From contig NZ_JAHRCY010000013.1 of NCBI RefSeq assembly GCF_019083965.1, positions 158,330 through 222,329 of the forward strand: DNA of 64,000 nt, read 5' to 3'. The translations under genes were made by a program, and so were the position numbers. The stretch's first letter is position 1; every line of letters begins with the position of its first letter. This document shows, piece after piece, positions 34,839 to 42,879 of the stretch. The stretch is from Catellatospora tritici. Its GTDB lineage: Bacteria > Actinomycetota > Actinomycetes > Mycobacteriales > Micromonosporaceae. The notes under the pieces were generated by a model. The model made no database searches. It was not told the DNA's origin and saw nothing but the letters and a program-made list of their open reading frames with translations.

Positions 34839-35300
34839 TCACAGCTCGATCGGCTGGTAGCTCAGGATCTCGTCGACGACCTGCTCCGGCGTCGGTTCCC
34901 GGCCCAGATGGGCGGGCGGGTGGTAGATGACGCCCCAGGCGCCCGGTCGCACCGTGTTGGTGTCGAGCAGAAGCCGGTAGTAGTCCGCGTCCGGGCCCTC
35001 TTCCATGATCCGGCGGACCAGTTCGATCAGCTCGTCGCGGGTGACGTCGGGCACGCGCGGCCAGGCCGGACGGGCGAGTTCGAGGGCGAACTCCGCGACG
35101 CCGCGCCCCGCGTCGTACTCGACGAAGTCCCACAGCGTGCACGTGTGGCCGGTGGCCTCGTTGAAGGCGGCGACCGCGGCCTCGGCCACCGCGCGGTCCC
35201 CGCTCAGCACGAGGTCCTCGAGGTGGGCGATCTCGGCGCTCAGCTCGGCGATCCGCTCCGCCGAGACGGGCGGGGGCAGCAGTTCCGGGCGCAGGTCCAT
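34839..35300 (-). CDS. Hypothetical protein
   Basis: 153 residues (MDLRPELLPPPVSAERI...), soluble and acidic, mostly helical with a central ATGHTCTLWDFVEYD and a C-terminal EPTPEQVVDEILSYQPIEL. The first in-frame start lies six codons further upstream, but the ATG at 35300 aligns better with a CACAAT box six bases ahead. No family recognised; it could be an immunity-type or enzyme-accessory protein, but nothing in the sequence decides. Confidence 0.7.
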   Translation of the reverse strand: MDLRPELLPPPVSAERIAELSAEIAHLEDLVLSGDRAVAEAAVAAFNEATGHTCTLWDFVEYDAGRGVAEFALELARPAWPRVPDVTRDELIELVRRIMEEGPDADYYRLLLDTNTVRPGAWGVIYHPPAHLGREPTPEQVVDEILSYQPIEL

Positions 35301-35401
35301 GGCGGCATTGTGGACCATGGACCTGTCCGACGCCGCCCCGACCGTGAGGACCCGACGAGTTGCACACCTCAGCCCGCACCAGCCCGCCGCAGGAGACGCC
35401 G

Positions 35402-36211
35402 GTGGACCAGCACGCCGTCTACCGGCATCTCGCGCTGCGCGAGTTCGGCGCCGACCTGCGTCTCGGGCTCAACCTGGCCTTCTACCGGACGTTCGCGGTG
35501 CCCGCGATCGCTCGGTTGCTGCTGGACACGGGTGAGCTGACCGAACGCACCCGCAAACGCGCCGACGACACCGGCCTGTTCATGTACGAGCTGATCGCGC
35601 ACGGCCCCGACCACCCGCGCGGCCGCCAGGTGATCGCCGCGCTCAACCGGATCCACCGCGTCTACGACATCACCCCCGATGAGTACCGGTACGTGCTCGG
35701 CACGTTCGTCTTCATCCCGACCCGGTGGATCGACCGCTACGGCCCGCGCCGACTGCGCGCCGACGAACGGGCGGCGACCTGGCACTTCTACCGCGAGGTC
35801 GGGCGACTCATGAACATCCGCGACCTGCCCGACACCTGGGCGGAGTTCGAGGACTGGTTCAACGCGTACGAGCGCGCGAACTTCGGCCACGACGAGGCCG
35901 CCACCAGGCTGATCGACGCCACCAGGGACATTCTCGCGAGCCGGTTTCCCAGGCCGCTGCGCCGTTTCGCCGCCGCGGCGGCCGACGCCCTGCTCGACGA
36001 GCCGGTCCGCCGGGCGCTGGGCGTGCCGAAGCCGAACCCGGCGGTCCGGGTGACGGTGCACCTGCTGCTGCGTTCGAGCGGCCGGGTCCGCCGCTGGCGC
36101 CGGACGCCGGAGTCCTTCTTCACCCCGGGGCAGCCCGCCCGGACCTATCCCGACGGTTACATACTGGAAGACCTGGGTCCTGATCCGGTCCGGCCGGTCT
36201 CACGCCGTTGA
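35402..36211 (+). CDS. Oxygenase MpaB-like protein (DUF2236)
   Basis: 269 residues from a GTG with AGGAG six bases upstream; the open frame starts 14 codons earlier at a TTG. DUF2236 features: GPDHPRGRQVIAALNRIHRVYDITPDEYRYVLGTFVFIP and the ERAATWHFYREVGRLMNI helix, with conserved His and Arg that bind haem b in the fungal enzyme MpaB and the rubber oxygenase Lcp. It is likely a haem-dependent oxygenase, substrate unknown. The protein is cytoplasmic. Confidence 0.85.
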   Translation: MDQHAVYRHLALREFGADLRLGLNLAFYRTFAVPAIARLLLDTGELTERTRKRADDTGLFMYELIAHGPDHPRGRQVIAALNRIHRVYDITPDEYRYVLGTFVFIPTRWIDRYGPRRLRADERAATWHFYREVGRLMNIRDLPDTWAEFEDWFNAYERANFGHDEAATRLIDATRDILASRFPRPLRRFAAAAADALLDEPVRRALGVPKPNPAVRVTVHLLLRSSGRVRRWRRTPESFFTPGQPARTYPDGYILEDLGPDPVRPVSRR

Positions 36212-36246
36212 CCCACTCGGGCGAGCCGTCGGTGGCGGGTGAGCCC

Positions 36247-36252
36247 TAGCAT
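36247..36252 (+). promoter_or_regulatory. -10 element of a leaderless membrane-protein gene
   Basis: TAGCAT, seven bases before the ATG at 36260. Confidence 0.5.
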
Positions 36253-36259
36253 CTCGGCC

Positions 36260-36853
36260 ATGGAGGAACGGGGATTCTGGCGGCGTCGGTGGCCCGCGAT
36301 CCGGCGCCCCGCGCTGGTGATCGCGCTGCTCGGGCTGGTGTCGGGGCCCCTCGGCGCGGTGCCCGCGGTGGATCTGGCGATGGTGCACGCGCCGATGCCC
36401 GGCGCGGTGTGTCCGCTGCTGCGGGCCGAGTTGCTCGACCTGCTGGTGCCGGGCCGGGCCGACCTGCGCGACGGCACCGAGCCACTGGACCCGAAGCGGC
36501 CGTTCAGCGTCGCCTGGTGCTATGTCAGCACCTCGAAGAACGATGCCACCGAGACCGGCGCCGTGCGTCTGTCGGTGACGGTCGTCGCCTACGGTCGCCG
36601 GGGTTGGGACGGCCCGGTGGCGCTGGCAGAGAACTACCTGTCCCACGCGGGCTTCGTCGGTGAGCGGCGGTACGCGGTGCCGGAGCTCGGCCCCGGCGCC
36701 CACTTCTGGTTCGGCAACGACGGCACGGTGTACGTGCAGGCCCGGCTGGGCGGCCGCGGCGTCGGCGCGGAGTACTTCAACCTGGGCATCCCGGTGGAGC
36801 GGCGAGTCGAGGCGGCCGTCCTGGCCGCCCGGGAAGTGCGGGCGGCGCTGTGA
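36260..36853 (+). CDS. Hypothetical membrane-anchored protein
   Basis: 197 residues. One N-terminal helix (about 16-40) with basic residues before it (WRRRWPAIRRP) anchors a secreted domain that has two cysteines (AVCPLL, AWCYVS) likely to form a disulfide. The domain looks alpha/beta (AVRLSVTVVAYGRRGWDG, GAHFWFGNDGTVYVQARLGGRG). No named family. It overlaps by one base with the next small gene, so the two probably act together. Confidence 0.75.
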   Translation: MEERGFWRRRWPAIRRPALVIALLGLVSGPLGAVPAVDLAMVHAPMPGAVCPLLRAELLDLLVPGRADLRDGTEPLDPKRPFSVAWCYVSTSKNDATETGAVRLSVTVVAYGRRGWDGPVALAENYLSHAGFVGERRYAVPELGPGAHFWFGNDGTVYVQARLGGRGVGAEYFNLGIPVERRVEAAVLAAREVRAAL

Positions 36854-37110
36854 TGAACGACGGATTCTCCCGCCCGAACGCCACCGCCTGGGCGCTGGCC
36901 CAGGCCCGGATGGAGCGACCCGCCGCGAACTGGTTCGTGCGCAACCTGATCGGCGCCGCGGTGATGATCGCGTGCGCGCTGGCCGGTTACCGGGTCGCCC
37001 AGGCCCTGGTCGAGCCGATGACCCACTGGCAGATCGAGCGGGTCAATGAGGATGCCGTCCGGCCGCCACGGCCGCCGTTGCCGACGGCCCCGTTCACGGG
37101 TGCGCGCTGA
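36853..37110 (+). CDS. Small single-helix membrane protein
   Basis: 85 residues from the ATG overlapping the previous stop (TGATG). One helix (about 29-49, NLIGAAVMIACALAGYRVAQALV) and a proline-rich tail. Function unknown; coupling suggests it partners with the anchored protein before it. Confidence 0.7.
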   Translation: MNDGFSRPNATAWALAQARMERPAANWFVRNLIGAAVMIACALAGYRVAQALVEPMTHWQIERVNEDAVRPPRPPLPTAPFTGAR

Positions 37111-37113
37111 CCG

Positions 37114-37998
37114 TCAGTGGCAGGTGCCGGTCCCGGTGTCGGTGAAGGACTTGCCCTTCTCGGGGATGAAGCGCCACTCGTAGCTGTCGGCGTGCAGCGT
37201 GAACGCGATGACGCCGAAGGTGGTGTTGTCGCGCACCTCGCTGTTGGGCTGGATGGTGCCGAACTGGTACAGCCCGCCTCCGCCGGTGCCCACCACGAAC
37301 GTGCGCAGCCCGCGTGCCTGGTCGACCTTCCCGGTGGGGTCCATCGGGGCGAACCGCTCGTACTGGTGGTTGTGCCCGGCGACGACGACCTCGGCGCCGC
37401 TGTCGTAGAGGGCCTGGTAGAGGGGCAGGGTCGCGGTGTCGGGCGCGTGGTTGGCGCCCGAGGTGAACAGCGGATGGTGCCAGTAGGCCAGGGTGCAGTG
37501 CCTGCCACTGGCCGCGAGGTCGGCGCGCAGCCACCGCTCCTGCGCCGACCCGGGCGTCATGTCGACATTGGAGTTGAGCGACACGATGTGCCAGGTGCCC
37601 AGATCGAAGGAGTAGTAGCCGAGGCCGGGCGGCCCGGCGACGGCGCCGAAGTAGTCGTAGTAGCCGGTCGCGCCGGGTGTCCGGTAGTCGTGGTTGCCGG
37701 GGGCGGGGCGGGTGCGGGACTTGTGCCTGCCCCACGTGGGGCCGTACAGCTTGTCGAACTGCTTGGCGGTGCCGCTGTCGTACGCGTTGTCGCCGAGGGT
37801 GAAGACGGTGCCGCCGATGTCGTCGAGCAGTGCCGCAGTGGCGCTGTCGCCCTTGCCGGAGGTGGCGATGTCACCGGCGCCGACCAGTACCGGGTCCTTC
37901 GACCAGTCCGGTGGGGCGTCCTCGGCCCGGCCCGGACCGCAGCCGGTGAGCGCCAGGACCAAGGCCGGCAGGGCGCCGGCGAGCAGGGGTGTCTTCAT
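37114..37998 (-). CDS. Lipoprotein metallophosphoesterase
   Basis: 294 residues. Lipobox LALTGC at the end of the signal peptide. The calcineurin-type phosphoesterase motifs are all there: GAGDIA, GDNAYD, PGNHDY, YWHHP and GHNHQYER, which bind two metals. It resembles purple-acid-phosphatase-like extracellular phosphatases. It is convergent with the previous pair, leaving only three bases between stop codons. A TACCAT box nine bases upstream may be its -10. Confidence 0.93.
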   Translation of the reverse strand: MKTPLLAGALPALVLALTGCGPGRAEDAPPDWSKDPVLVGAGDIATSGKGDSATAALLDDIGGTVFTLGDNAYDSGTAKQFDKLYGPTWGRHKSRTRPAPGNHDYRTPGATGYYDYFGAVAGPPGLGYYSFDLGTWHIVSLNSNVDMTPGSAQERWLRADLAASGRHCTLAYWHHPLFTSGANHAPDTATLPLYQALYDSGAEVVVAGHNHQYERFAPMDPTGKVDQARGLRTFVVGTGGGGLYQFGTIQPNSEVRDNTTFGVIAFTLHADSYEWRFIPEKGKSFTDTGTGTCH

Positions 37999-38062
37999 GA
38001 TGTAGGCATGGTAGGCGCGACCGGCTGAGAGCAGGCTGAACGCGGGGTGAAGTCGGCGGGCG

Positions 38063-38626
38063 TCAGCGCGGCGTGTTCTCGTCCGGGACGAAGGCGGCGC
38101 CGTGGCCGGGCACGACCAGCGACGGCCGCAGGGCCAGCACCCGGGCCCGGGACGCGGTGAGCGCGTCGGAGTCGGTCGCCTTCGGGTCGTGCGCTGGTCC
38201 GCCGGAGTGCCACCACACGTGAGTCAGTGCGACCAGGCCGTCGGCGGTGTCGACGAGGGTGGTGATGTCCTCGGCGGTGTGGCCGGGAGTCCGGATCAGG
38301 CGGATCGTGTCGGTCAGCGCGAAGCCTTCGGCGTCTCGACTGACCCACTCGTCGTTCACGTAGTACGCCCAGTGGTCGTGGTAGCGGGCGTTGCGGAACA
38401 GGGCCGCGTTGATGGTGTGGTCCGGGTGGTGGTGGCTGAAGATCACGTCGGTGATGTCGTCGGGGTCGACGCCCAGCTCGCGCAGCGGCGCCAGGATCTG
38501 CTGCCGGTCGGCGACCATGCCCGGGTCGACCACCGCGAGGGTGTCCCCGTCGCGCAGCAGCGTCACCGTGCTGGCCACCCGGTCGCCGATGTAGCCGTTG
38601 TTGAGCACCCACAGTTCCGCGGTCAC
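38063..38626 (-). CDS. MBL-fold metallo-hydrolase
   Basis: 187 residues. The zinc-binding motif SHHHPDH, further ligands TPGHTAEDI and PGHGAAF, and the N-terminal beta core mark a metallo-beta-lactamase-fold hydrolase of the small glyoxalase II-like group. Substrate unknown. The GTG start follows a TAGCCT box by six bases. It is divergent from the GGDEF protein gene, 89 bp away. Confidence 0.92.
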   Translation of the reverse strand: MTAELWVLNNGYIGDRVASTVTLLRDGDTLAVVDPGMVADRQQILAPLRELGVDPDDITDVIFSHHHPDHTINAALFRNARYHDHWAYYVNDEWVSRDAEGFALTDTIRLIRTPGHTAEDITTLVDTADGLVALTHVWWHSGGPAHDPKATDSDALTASRARVLALRPSLVVPGHGAAFVPDENTPR

Positions 38627-38632
38627 CCGCGT

Positions 38633-38638
38633 AGGCTA
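38633..38638 (-). promoter_or_regulatory. -10 element of the MBL hydrolase gene
   Basis: TAGCCT on the minus strand, six bases before the GTG start. Confidence 0.5.
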
Positions 38639-38703
38639 CTCGATCATCGGGCGGTACATGCGCCGGTATCCGGTTGGTGCCGGTACGAGAAGTTCTGGCT
38701 GGC

Positions 38704-38709
38704 TACCAT
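38704..38709 (+). promoter_or_regulatory. -10 element of the GGDEF gene
   Basis: TACCAT, six bases before the GTG start at 38716; leaderless type. Confidence 0.5.
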
Positions 38710-38715
38710 GGGCGG

Positions 38716-40032
38716 GTGAGGGTGCCGACCGGGCCGCACCGGCTGTCCCGGCTGCTGGCTCGGCTCAGCCGGTTGGGGCCACGGCTGATTCTGGCGTTCC
38801 TGGCCGTGTCGCTCCTGCTGCCGCTGGTCGCGCTGGTGGCGGTGCGCGAGCAGCATGCCGCCAGCGTGCGGGCCGCGCAGGCGGAGGCCCAGCGGGTGGC
38901 CCTGCATGTCGCCCACAACGTCGTCCGGCCGCTGGGCCCCGGGCAGCCCCGCATGTATCAGCGCCCTGAGGAGCTGCAGCGCTACGTCACCGACATCCAT
39001 CGCGATCTCGGGCGCGACATCGAGGTCGTCGACGGCGACCGGCGGGTCCTCGCCGACGCCATTCCGTCGCATCAGGGGAGGTTGTTCCTCGAGGATCCGG
39101 ACGGGGAGGTCGCGGCGACCCTGCGTGACGGCGTCCCGCGCGCCTTCACCGAGCTGGGACCCGACCATCCGGGCGGCATCCAGGTCGTCGCGGTGCCCAT
39201 CCTGGGCACCAAGAGCGCGATCGTCGGGGCGGTGCTGCTGGAGTACACGAAGACCTACCGTGAGCTGCTCGCCGCCGAGTCCCACATCGCGAAGGTCATG
39301 GCGGGGGCGAGTTTGTTCGGGATGGTCGTCGCGCTGGCCCTGGGGTACCTGCTGGCGCACGGCATCGTGCGGGACGTGCGGCGGCTGACCCGCGCGGCCG
39401 ACCTGCTCGCGGCAGGGCACGACGACGTACGGGTGGCGGTGGGCTCGCGGGGCGAACTCGGCCGGCTCGCCTCGGCGTTCAACGTCATGGCGGAGCGGAT
39501 CAGCGAGCAGCGGGCGATGCTGACCGACCTGGCCACCAGCGATCCGCTGACCGGGCTGCGCAACCGGCGCTCCTTCCACGCGCAGTTGGAGACGGAACTG
39601 GGCAAGGCCCGTGCGCTGGGCAGCCGACTGTCGGTGCTCATGCTGGACCTGGACCATTTCAAGTCCATCAACGACCGCCACGGCCACCTGGCCGGGGACG
39701 CGGCACTGACCCAGACGGCGGCGGCGATCCAGCGCGAACTGCGCGCCGACGACGTGGCCGCGCGGTTGGGCGGGGAGGAGTTCGGGGTGCTGCTGCACGC
39801 CGATCTGGCCCAGGCGTTCGCGGCCGCCGAGCGGCTGCGGGCGGCGGTGGCGCGCACCCCGATCCGGCACCAGGACCTCGAGCTGTCGCTGACGGTGAGC
39901 ATCGGCGTGGTCGGCTACCCGGTGCACGGGCAGACCAGTACGGCGCTGCTGCAGCGGGTCGACGAGGCGCTGTACCGGGCCAAGCGCGAGGGTCGGGACC
40001 GGGTGTGCGGGCCGCCCGACGAGCCGAGTTGA
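38716..40032 (+). CDS. Membrane diguanylate cyclase (CHASE-like sensor, HAMP, GGDEF)
   Basis: 438 residues from the GTG. Helix about 24-45, an extracytoplasmic sensor domain about 46-195, second helix about 200-218, a HAMP linker (DVRRLTRAADLLAAGHDDVRV), then a GGDEF domain with SDPLTGLRNRRSF, DLDHFKSINDRHGH and the active-site motif GGEEF. All residues for making c-di-GMP from GTP are present; no RxxD inhibitory site is obvious. It is the likely synthetic counterpart of the EAL protein at 17.2 kb. Confidence 0.93.
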   Translation: MRVPTGPHRLSRLLARLSRLGPRLILAFLAVSLLLPLVALVAVREQHAASVRAAQAEAQRVALHVAHNVVRPLGPGQPRMYQRPEELQRYVTDIHRDLGRDIEVVDGDRRVLADAIPSHQGRLFLEDPDGEVAATLRDGVPRAFTELGPDHPGGIQVVAVPILGTKSAIVGAVLLEYTKTYRELLAAESHIAKVMAGASLFGMVVALALGYLLAHGIVRDVRRLTRAADLLAAGHDDVRVAVGSRGELGRLASAFNVMAERISEQRAMLTDLATSDPLTGLRNRRSFHAQLETELGKARALGSRLSVLMLDLDHFKSINDRHGHLAGDAALTQTAAAIQRELRADDVAARLGGEEFGVLLHADLAQAFAAAERLRAAVARTPIRHQDLELSLTVSIGVVGYPVHGQTSTALLQRVDEALYRAKREGRDRVCGPPDEPS

Positions 40033-40101
40033 GCGGTTGTCCCCGGTACGCCCTCAAAACGCTCATATGCTGACCAAGGTGTCCGACGGTTGGAGGCGGC
40101 G

Positions 40102-40932
40102 ATGGAGTTCGGAGTCGGCTACTTCCCGACGCACGACGGGATGCGGCCCGGTGAGGTGGCCCGGCTGGTCGAGCAGCGGGGTCAGGACGCGCTGTTCTTC
40201 GCCGAGCACAGCCACATCCCGGCCAGCCGCGAGTCGCCGTACCCGTTCGGCGAGATGCCGCCCAAGTACTGGCACTGCTACGACCTGTTCGTCGCGCTGA
40301 CCGCCGCGGCCGAGGCGACCTCGCGGCTGCGGGTGGGCAGCGGCATCTGCCTGGTCATCCAGCGCGACCCGATCCACACCGCCAAGTCCGTGGCCAGCGT
40401 CGACCACCTGTCCGGGGGCCGGTTCGAGTTCGGTGTCGGGGCGGGCTGGAACCGCGAGGAGATGCGCAACCACGGCACCGACCCGAGGGTGCGGATGGCC
40501 GTGCTGCGCGAGCGGGTCGAGGCGATGAAGGCGATCTGGGCCGACCACGAGGCCAGCTACCAGGGCGAGCACGTGTCGTTCGACCGGATCTGGTCGTATC
40601 CGAAACCGGCGCAGTGGCCGCATCCGCCGATCCTGGTCGGCGGCTCCGGCCCGACCGTGCTGGACCGGGTGGTGTCCTTCGGGGACGGCTGGCTGCCCAA
40701 CTACGGCGAGGACCCGGGCGTGTTCGAGCGGATCGAGCAGTTGCGGGCGCGGGCGCAACGGCCGGTGCAGGTGCAGTTCCTGTCCGTCCCGCCCGACCCG
40801 GCGGTGCTGGAGAAACTGGCCCGCGTCGGGGTGCACCGGGCGATGACCTGGCTGCCGTCCGGTCCGCGTGGTCCGGTCGAGCGGGCGCTGGACAAGTGGG
40901 AGGACGCGATCGGGGAGTTCACGGTCGGGTGA
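40102..40932 (+). CDS. LLM-class F420-dependent oxidoreductase (TIGR03619-like)
   Basis: 276 residues; ATG five bases after GGAGG. Luciferase-like TIM barrel: MEFGVGYFPTHDG, AEHSHIPASRESP, GICLVIQRDPIHTAKSVASVDHLSGGRFEFGVGAGWNREE and PPILVGGSGP are the family blocks that bind deazaflavin F420. It probably transfers hydride from F420H2 to an unknown substrate. The next gene, also of an F420-type family, overlaps by four bases. Confidence 0.93.
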   Translation: MEFGVGYFPTHDGMRPGEVARLVEQRGQDALFFAEHSHIPASRESPYPFGEMPPKYWHCYDLFVALTAAAEATSRLRVGSGICLVIQRDPIHTAKSVASVDHLSGGRFEFGVGAGWNREEMRNHGTDPRVRMAVLRERVEAMKAIWADHEASYQGEHVSFDRIWSYPKPAQWPHPPILVGGSGPTVLDRVVSFGDGWLPNYGEDPGVFERIEQLRARAQRPVQVQFLSVPPDPAVLEKLARVGVHRAMTWLPSGPRGPVERALDKWEDAIGEFTVG

Positions 40933-41336
40933 GGCCCGCCGAGCGGTTCGCCTCGGCCCGCGTGGCCAGGCTGGCCACCGTCGACGCGAGCGGCTGTCCG
41001 CACCTGGTCCCGATCGTGTTCGCGCTGGACGGCGACACGCTCTACAGCGCCGTCGACCGCAAACCCAAACGCACCACTGCGCTGCGGCGGCTGGCCAATG
41101 TGGCGGTCCAGTCGCGGGTGTCGGTGCTGGCCGACCACTACGAGGAGGACTGGTCGCGGCTGTGGTGGGTGCGCGCCGACGGCGCCGCCCGCGTGCTCGC
41201 GCTCACCGAGCCGGAGTCTGAACACGCGCTGCGCCTGCTGACCTCCCGCTATCCGCAGTATGCCGACCAGCCGCCGCCCGGCCCGGTGCTCGCCGTCGAC
41301 GTGGATCGCTGGAGCGCCTGGTCGGCCGACGGTTGA
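40929..41336 (+). CDS. PPOX-class F420-dependent oxidoreductase (TIGR03668-like)
   Basis: 135 residues from a GTG overlapping the previous stop (GTGA). Split beta-barrel flavin/F420-binding fold: RVARLATVDASGCPHLVPIVFAL, then KPKRTTALRRLANV and a tryptophan-rich SRLWWVRADG. Its coupling with the LLM enzyme suggests a shared two-step or electron-relay reaction using F420. Confidence 0.92.
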   Translation: MRPAERFASARVARLATVDASGCPHLVPIVFALDGDTLYSAVDRKPKRTTALRRLANVAVQSRVSVLADHYEEDWSRLWWVRADGAARVLALTEPESEHALRLLTSRYPQYADQPPPGPVLAVDVDRWSAWSADG

Positions 41337-41337
41337 C

Positions 41338-41370
41338 GCGATTCTTGACAGCGATTCTTGACAGCGATTC
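41338..41370 (+). repeat. 13-bp tandem repeats carrying -35 boxes
   Basis: GCGATTCTTGACA at 41338-41350 and 41351-41363, then a partial third copy GCGATTC (41364-41370). Each full copy ends in a perfect TTGACA (41345-41350 and 41358-41363). Confidence 0.85.
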
Positions 41371-41384
41371 GAACGTCTGTACTA
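41369..41384. promoter_or_regulatory. LexA/SOS-like box in the dinB promoter
   Basis: TCGAAC-GTCT-GTACTA. The actinobacterial LexA consensus is TCGAAC-N4-GTTCGA; the left half is perfect, the right half matches at four of six positions. It sits between the TTGACA boxes and the -10. Confidence 0.4.
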
Positions 41385-41388
41385 GTAT
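41383..41388 (+). promoter_or_regulatory. -10 element of dinB
   Basis: TAGTAT, seven bases before the ATG at 41396 and 19 bp after the nearer TTGACA. Confidence 0.55.
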
Positions 41389-41395
41389 GCGGGTC

Positions 41396-42586
41396 ATGCG
41401 GAGCGTGGCGTCGATCCTGCACGCGGATCTCGACTCGTTCTACGCGTCCGTGGAGCAGCGGGACGATCCGCGACTGCGCGGCCGACCGGTCATCGTCGGC
41501 GGCGGCGTGGTGCTCGCCGCCAGCTACGAGGCCAAGGCCTACGGGGTGCGCACTGCGATGAGTGGCCGCGCCGCCCGCGAGCTGTGCCCGCAGGCGATCG
41601 TGGTCGAGCCCAGGATGGCGGCGTACACGCAGGCCAGCCGGGACGTGTTCGAGGTCTTCGACGACACCACGCCGCTCGTCGAGCCGCTCTCCATCGACGA
41701 GGCGTTCCTCGACGTCGGTGGCCTGCACCGCATCAGCGGCAGCCCGGTCGAGATCGCCGCGCGACTGCGCCGTGATGTGCTGGAGCGCGTCGGCCTGCCG
41801 ATCACGGTCGGGATCGCCCGGACCAAGTTCCTGGCCAAGGTCGCCAGCCGGGTCGCCAAGCCGGACGGGCTGCTGGCCGTGGCGCCCGACGACGAGCTGT
41901 CGTTCCTGCACCGACTGCCGGTCGAGGTGCTGTGGGGCGTCGGTCAGGTCACCGCCGCGAAGCTGCACCAGCGCGGCATCCGCAAGGTCGGGCAGGTGGC
42001 GCGCCTGGGCGAGGCCGCGTTGGTGTCGATGCTCGGCCAGGGGTCCGGCCGCCACCTGCACGCGCTGGCACACAACCAGGACCCGCGCCCGGTGGTCGTC
42101 GGCCGCCGTCGCGGCTCGATGGGCGCCCAGCGGGCTCTCGGCCGAGGCCGGCACACCGCCGAGTACCTCGACGCGACCCTCGCCGGACTGGTCGAACGGG
42201 TCACCCGCCGGATGCGCAGGGCCGAGTGCCCCGGCCGCACGGTGGTGCTGCGGCTGCGCTTCGCCGACTACACCCGCGCCACCCGCTCGTTCACCCTGGC
42301 CAAGGCGACCGACCAGACGCAGGCGATCCTCGACGCGGTGCGGTCCCTGCTGGCGACGGCAGCGCCGCTGATCGCCGAACGCGGCCTGACCCTGATCGGC
42401 GTCTCGGTCGGCAACCTCGACCGGGACGGCCACGTGCAGCTCGAACTGCCGTTCGCGCAGGTGCACCGCGACGCCCTGGACACCGCCGTCGACGCGGTGC
42501 GCGAACGCTTCGGCACCACCTCACTCCAGCGCGGCACGCTGCTGGGCCGGGACCCGGGCCTGGCCATGCCCATGCTCCCCGACTGA
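41396..42586 (+). CDS. dinB: DNA polymerase IV (Y-family)
   Basis: 396 residues. Y-family catalytic motifs: HADLDSFYASVE (first metal Asp), VLAASYEAKAYGVRTAM, and SIDEAFLDV (Asp-Glu pair). Helix-hairpin-helix thumb region near LWGVGQVTAAKLHQRGI, little-finger domain after residue about 240, and a beta-clamp-binding motif QLELPF near the C-terminus. It performs error-prone translesion synthesis. An in-frame ATG lies three codons upstream; I prefer 41396 because of the -10 spacing. Confidence 0.95.
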   Translation: MRSVASILHADLDSFYASVEQRDDPRLRGRPVIVGGGVVLAASYEAKAYGVRTAMSGRAARELCPQAIVVEPRMAAYTQASRDVFEVFDDTTPLVEPLSIDEAFLDVGGLHRISGSPVEIAARLRRDVLERVGLPITVGIARTKFLAKVASRVAKPDGLLAVAPDDELSFLHRLPVEVLWGVGQVTAAKLHQRGIRKVGQVARLGEAALVSMLGQGSGRHLHALAHNQDPRPVVVGRRRGSMGAQRALGRGRHTAEYLDATLAGLVERVTRRMRRAECPGRTVVLRLRFADYTRATRSFTLAKATDQTQAILDAVRSLLATAAPLIAERGLTLIGVSVGNLDRDGHVQLELPFAQVHRDALDTAVDAVRERFGTTSLQRGTLLGRDPGLAMPMLPD

Positions 42587-42730
42587 CCGCCAAGATCGCC
42601 GTCCGAGGTCACTTCCGGTGCAACGACCACCGTGAATCAGTCGGCGGCTCCCGTATCGCGGGACAGCATCCCTGAAGATCGCCGCCTCCGGTCACTTCGC
42701 TACCCGGCCTCGGCCCGAAACCCCAGATTC
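42587..42730. repeat. Intergenic stretch with a diverged direct duplication
   Basis: AAGATCGCCG followed within a few bases by GGTCACTTC occurs at 42591-42615 and again at 42675-42698. The AAGATCGCC core also resembles the inverted copy next to the 13.2-kb tandem repeats. No gene seen. Confidence 0.5.
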
Positions 42731-42777
42731 TGACCGCCGACACTGATCCCCAGCGCGAAGATCAGTGTCGGCGGTCA
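42731..42777. repeat. Perfect 18-bp inverted repeat
   Basis: TGACCGCCGACACTGATC (42731-42748), 11-base loop, GATCAGTGTCGGCGGTCA (42760-42777). It lies 145 bp after dinB and 54 bp before the GH3 terminator. It may be the dinB terminator, although the distance is long. Confidence 0.8.
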
Positions 42778-42830
42778 TTTACTGCGCTCCAGGGCCACAT
42801 TGTGACCGAGAACGGCGATCATGCCCGAGC

Positions 42831-42870
42831 CGTGACGTGCCCCCGGGCTCCTGGCCGGGGGCACGTCACG
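42831..42870 (-). terminator. Terminator of the GH3 gene
   Basis: Perfect 16-bp arms CGTGACGTGCCCCCGG / CCGGGGGCACGTCACG with an eight-base loop, nine bases past the GH3 stop codon. It could work in both directions. Confidence 0.75.
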
Positions 42871-42879
42871 GGCTCCAGG

